NCBI GenBank assembly: GCA_030655675.1
Contig: JAUSPM010000220.1
Span: 1 to 9,231, forward strand
DNA length: 9,231 bases
Origin: Methanosarcinaceae archaeon
Lineage (GTDB): Archaea > Halobacteriota > Methanosarcinia > Methanosarcinales > Methanosarcinaceae
Reading direction: 5' to 3'
Shown: positions 7,297 to 9,231 of the stretch, piece after piece
Layout: each line of letters begins with the position of its first letter
Position numbering within the stretch: the first letter of the stretch is position 1
Notes under the pieces: generated by a model
Database searches by the model: none
The model's input: the letters and a program-made list of their open reading frames with translations, nothing else
What the model was told of the DNA's origin: nothing
Position numbers and translations under genes: made by a program

Positions 7297-8394
7297 ATGA
7301 CTGAATTATATTTGATACTGTTTTGCATGGCATATTTGCTCTATGTAAGCTGGTCTGACATAAAAACCCGCACATCCGCCACTTCCATCCATATACTGGT
7401 TCTGGCAGTTCTTGTACTGACAACATCGTTTAAACTTTCAACTGCAGGTGATGTAAACTTAGTTGAATACGGACTAAAAGGATGTTTTTTGGGAATACTT
7501 TTTACTCTTCTTACAATTGGAGTAATAGAACAGTCGTTTAATCGTGAAACTTTTCTTTTCACATTCCCGATATTTGCAATGCTATCCTATCTTTACATAG
7601 CCCTGTCTGAAAGTCACAGCATGCAGATTGTCCTTGCACTTCTTATCCCAGGCATCCTACTGTGGGACCTGGCAAGTACGCGCAGACTCTCCCTAATGCA
7701 AAAGATTCCATTAGGAGGCGTTGTGTGGTCAGTTGCATATATGGCAATGATCGTGTTTTTATTTTCAGTCCTATCGAATGAAATGGTAGGCATTAATACC
7801 CGGGCTATAATCGTATTCAATTTCATTGTTCCAATTGGAATGCAACTGCGTACAAATGGATTTGGTAATGGTGATGTATTGATCTTGTGGATAATCACGG
7901 CGTTTATGATGCTAATTGGAAAAGACATTACTGCAGGATATGGCGTATTATTGTACGCTGGAATACTGTACATCTTCTTCTCAATCGGAAGAGTTGCAAT
8001 CCACATGCGTTCAAATGATACCGAGATCTATAAGGTATTCATGAACCTCTCCATTACAACTCTTCTTTCCATCACGGTTTTGGCAATGATACTCTACCAA
8101 CTTGTCACAAGATCAACTGCTTTTTTAGTGAATACAACCAGTGGGATCCTATTTTTTGTATCAATATTTGTGGTTATGATTGTGCCGGTAATGCTGGCTC
8201 AAAAACTTCTTAATAAATACTTAGACAAAAAGAAAGATGCATGGGACAGAGTACAGGAATACGTAGATAAAGTTCCACGACTTAAAAAAGAGCCGTTTGC
8301 TGTTGAAATGACATGCGGTTTCATCCTGACGATATTGCTGGGAACACCTGCATCGATTATTTTGAGGTATATTGTGATTCCGATGCCGTTTTAG
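7297..8394 (+). CDS. Archaeal prepilin / preflagellin peptidase (A24 aspartic, FlaK/EppA type)
   Basis: A 365-residue multi-spanning membrane protease that would cut class III signal peptides of pilins on the cytoplasmic side. Both catalytic aspartates of family A24 are in place: D21 in SWSDIKTR, right after the first membrane helix (the family's D-x-K-x-R motif), and D193 in NGFGNGDVLILW (the GxGD motif). About ten hydrophobic segments are visible. It is clearly longer than FlaK-type enzymes of about 230 residues: after the GxGD helix there are further membrane helices and a charged loop (about 306-340, with KKKDAWDRVQ), closer to the long EppA-like forms. GGAGG at 7286-7290, six bases before ATG 7297, is the strongest such site in the window. 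It is the last gene of the block and the only one to end in TAG. Its substrate may be the pilin-like protein at 5021-5545. Confidence 0.92.
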   Translation: MTELYLILFCMAYLLYVSWSDIKTRTSATSIHILVLAVLVLTTSFKLSTAGDVNLVEYGLKGCFLGILFTLLTIGVIEQSFNRETFLFTFPIFAMLSYLYIALSESHSMQIVLALLIPGILLWDLASTRRLSLMQKIPLGGVVWSVAYMAMIVFLFSVLSNEMVGINTRAIIVFNFIVPIGMQLRTNGFGNGDVLILWIITAFMMLIGKDITAGYGVLLYAGILYIFFSIGRVAIHMRSNDTEIYKVFMNLSITTLLSITVLAMILYQLVTRSTAFLVNTTSGILFFVSIFVVMIVPVMLAQKLLNKYLDKKKDAWDRVQEYVDKVPRLKKEPFAVEMTCGFILTILLGTPASIILRYIVIPMPF

Positions 8395-8397
8395 ATT

Positions 8398-8412
8398 TAC
8401 CTTTTTTGGTAT
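8398..8412 (+). terminator. Probable T-run terminator after the operon
   Basis: A run of six T (8402-8407) follows four bases after the TAG stop of the peptidase gene, with a T-rich lead-in. Archaeal RNA polymerase stops at such T-runs without needing a hairpin. It is the first T-run in a non-coding position on this strand in the window. Confidence 0.45.
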
Positions 8413-8420
8413 AGGAACGT

Positions 8421-8464
8421 GCCGCGCTCGCGCGGGTTGTTGCGCCGTTTTCCATCTGGCAACA
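8421..8464. other. GC-rich dyad-symmetric stretch downstream of the operon
   Basis: In an AT-rich region, CCGCGC (8422-8427) and GCGCGG (8430-8435) form an inverted repeat with a two-base centre. Right after it, TGTTGC (8438-8443) and GCAACA (8459-8464) form a second inverted repeat around a 15-base loop. Both could fold in RNA or DNA. The function is unknown; a 3' stabilising structure, a protein-binding site or a scar of a lost insertion are all possible. I see no gene here. Confidence 0.4.
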
Positions 8465-8529
8465 TTTTGTATTATGTCAACTGTATAATGTCTGATATAA
8501 ATTGATCAAATGAATGCTTGTGTGTATCC

Positions 8530-9026
8530 AAAACTATTTTGCGCTGGCGGAATTACTCAACCCTTTTGTCGTTAAGGTTTGATCTCGTTCTTTTAAGGAT
8601 ACGACGTACAGATTCATGGGAGATGCTTTCAATATAATTAAGTTCGACAACCCTGTCGGCTAACAATCGTAAAGACCATCTCGCAAAGCCTTCCGGTGGT
8701 TCACTGCAACTTAATGCTACCAATTTTGCTTCGAAATCGTCGTCCGTTTTTTTATCGTAGGTACGGTTTCTCTTTATTCCGTTTAGGGCAACTTCGATGC
8801 CTTCCAGGACAAAACGTTTCTTTACACGATCGATCTTTCTCATACTGATGTTCAGGATACGAGACATTTCGTCGTTGGTGGAACGGTTTGTCTGATACTC
8901 ACCCTTATCGCATCCAAGCAGGATCAGAGCGTTAAGAATTTTCTGAGATTTGTAGTTACCTTTGGAAGTGAGTGCGGTAAGGGAGTTGCGTTCGTCTTTG
9001 GTAAGTGTCACGTTGTATTTTTTCAT
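8530..9026 (-). pseudogene. IS630-family transposase remnant (N-terminal part; frameshifted and truncated)
   Basis: The intact part (8553-9026) encodes 157 residues: the N-terminal DNA-binding half of an IS630-family transposase. It has a helix-turn-helix region around residues 48-80 (NDEMSRILNISMRKIDRVKK) and the family-typical stretch SEPPEGFARWSLRLLADRVVE followed by SISHESVRRILK. It then runs out of frame to a TAA. In the -1 frame after CTTAAAA the sequence resumes as KNEIKP and, beyond two stops (TAA, TGA), VIPPAQNS, which is the usual continuation of this family before its DDE catalytic domain. Homology then ends near 8530. The catalytic DDE domain (usually about 180 further residues) is absent because only about 135 bases remain before the peptidase gene. 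The slip site could have been a programmed frameshift in the parent element, but the two extra stops and the truncation make this copy dead. The start at 9026 is supported by GATGATC just upstream of it on the minus strand. Confidence 0.88.
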
Positions 9027-9060
9027 GTTTGATCATCTTATGTTTAGAAGATGGGGATTG

Positions 9061-9073
9061 GATAAATATATTA
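9061..9073 (-). promoter_or_regulatory. Possible TATA box of the IS630 remnant
   Basis: On the minus strand this reads TAATATATTTATC, close to an archaeal TATA box, about 35-47 bases before the remnant's start codon. No clear BRE purines are seen beside it, so the call is weak. Confidence 0.25.
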
Positions 9074-9100
9074 CGACATTGTATGGTTGACTGATTTTAC

Positions 9101-9129
9101 ATAAAGTCGAATTATGCCCCGACTTTATA
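9101..9129. repeat. Terminal inverted repeat of the IS630 element (transposase 5' end)
   Basis: ATAAAGTCG (9101-9109) and CGACTTTAT (9120-9128) form a perfect 9-base inverted repeat around a 10-base loop. It lies about 75-100 bases upstream of the transposase start, where an IS630 end is expected, and its outer side ends in TA (9128-9129), the dinucleotide that IS630 elements target and duplicate. No matching copy is found on the other side (8395-8553), in agreement with a truncated element. Confidence 0.6.
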
Positions 9130-9170
9130 CACAGACTCTTTACTTTTACACAGGACGTACTTTATACACA
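9121..9170. repeat. Three imperfect direct repeats CTTTATACACA / CTTTTACACA
   Basis: CTTTATACACA occurs at 9123-9133 and again at 9160-9170, with a diverged copy CTTTTACACA at 9143-9152. The spacing is 20 and 17 bases. The first copy overlaps the outer edge of the IS end. They could be the repeats of an insertion target, a protein-binding array or chance in AT-rich DNA. The rest of the window to 9231 shows no gene. Confidence 0.4.
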
Positions 9171-9231
9171 AAACCCTACACTATAGGATTTGGGTAAAGA
9201 TTGATAACCACCTCAGGATTCAAAGCAAGAA

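Larger units (their letters stand above)
8530..9129 (-). mobile_element. Truncated IS630-family insertion sequence
   Basis: This is the whole remnant: one end repeat (9101-9129), leader and N-terminal transposase half, cut off near 8530 with no second end. It can no longer move by itself. It lies immediately downstream of the nine-gene block, so the block's right edge has seen insertion and deletion. Confidence 0.75.

Noticed and set aside
7614..8006. Minus-strand open frame of 130 codons inside the peptidase gene
   Set aside because: The + strand frame has both catalytic motifs of the A24 family and a strong ribosome binding site; the antisense frame has neither.
8357..8455. Minus-strand 32-codon open frame with a protein-like beginning (MENGATTRASAARSY)
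   Set aside because: It runs antisense into the end of the peptidase gene, has no ribosome binding site, and its composition follows from the GC-rich dyad; no family match is apparent.
8395..9231. CRISPR array, tRNA gene or replication origin in the intergenic part
   Set aside because: There are no regularly spaced identical repeats of CRISPR size, no cloverleaf or TTCGA-type T-arm in context, and no iteron array beyond three short imperfect repeats.

Overview
The window looks like archaeal DNA, most likely from a methanogenic or methane-oxidising euryarchaeon. The reasons are: strong GGAGG or GGTGATC ribosome binding sites before almost every gene, which match the archaeal 16S tail; a FlaK/EppA-type prepilin peptidase with the GxGD motif; an archaeal-looking lipoprotein; AT-rich genes packed almost without gaps; and an IS630-family relic of a kind common in methanogens. 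I cannot name the species. Eight consecutive genes all end in TGA, and only the last gene of the cluster ends in TAG.

Bases 1-8394 are one dense block of nine genes on the + strand, with gaps of at most about 25 bases and several overlaps, so almost certainly one operon. It starts upstream of the window, and no promoter is visible. In order it encodes: a small acidic-tailed protein (28-489); a ParA/MinD-like ATPase (505-1506); a 964-residue secreted coiled-coil protein with a C-terminal membrane anchor (1529-4423); a GNAT-like acetyltransferase (4428-5015); a small protein with one N-terminal hydrophobic segment and a possible prepilin cleavage site (5021-5545); two integral membrane proteins (5559-6182, 6166-6552); a lipoprotein (6577-7281); and an aspartic prepilin peptidase (7297-8394).

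The parts list resembles a type IV pilus / Tad-like surface assembly: peptidase (TadV/EppA role), MinD-like ATPase (TadZ role), pilin-like candidate, lipoprotein and membrane proteins. The assembly ATPase and TadC-like platform protein are not in the window and, if they exist, should lie upstream. The large surface protein, the acetyltransferase and several membrane components match no named system that I recognise, so this is the best candidate for an undescribed system here.

Bases 8395-9231 are different. They hold a T-run that could end the operon, a short GC-rich stretch with dyad symmetry (8421-8464), and a decayed, truncated IS630-family element on the minus strand (about 8530-9129) that keeps one terminal inverted repeat. 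The last 100 bases hold only short imperfect repeats.
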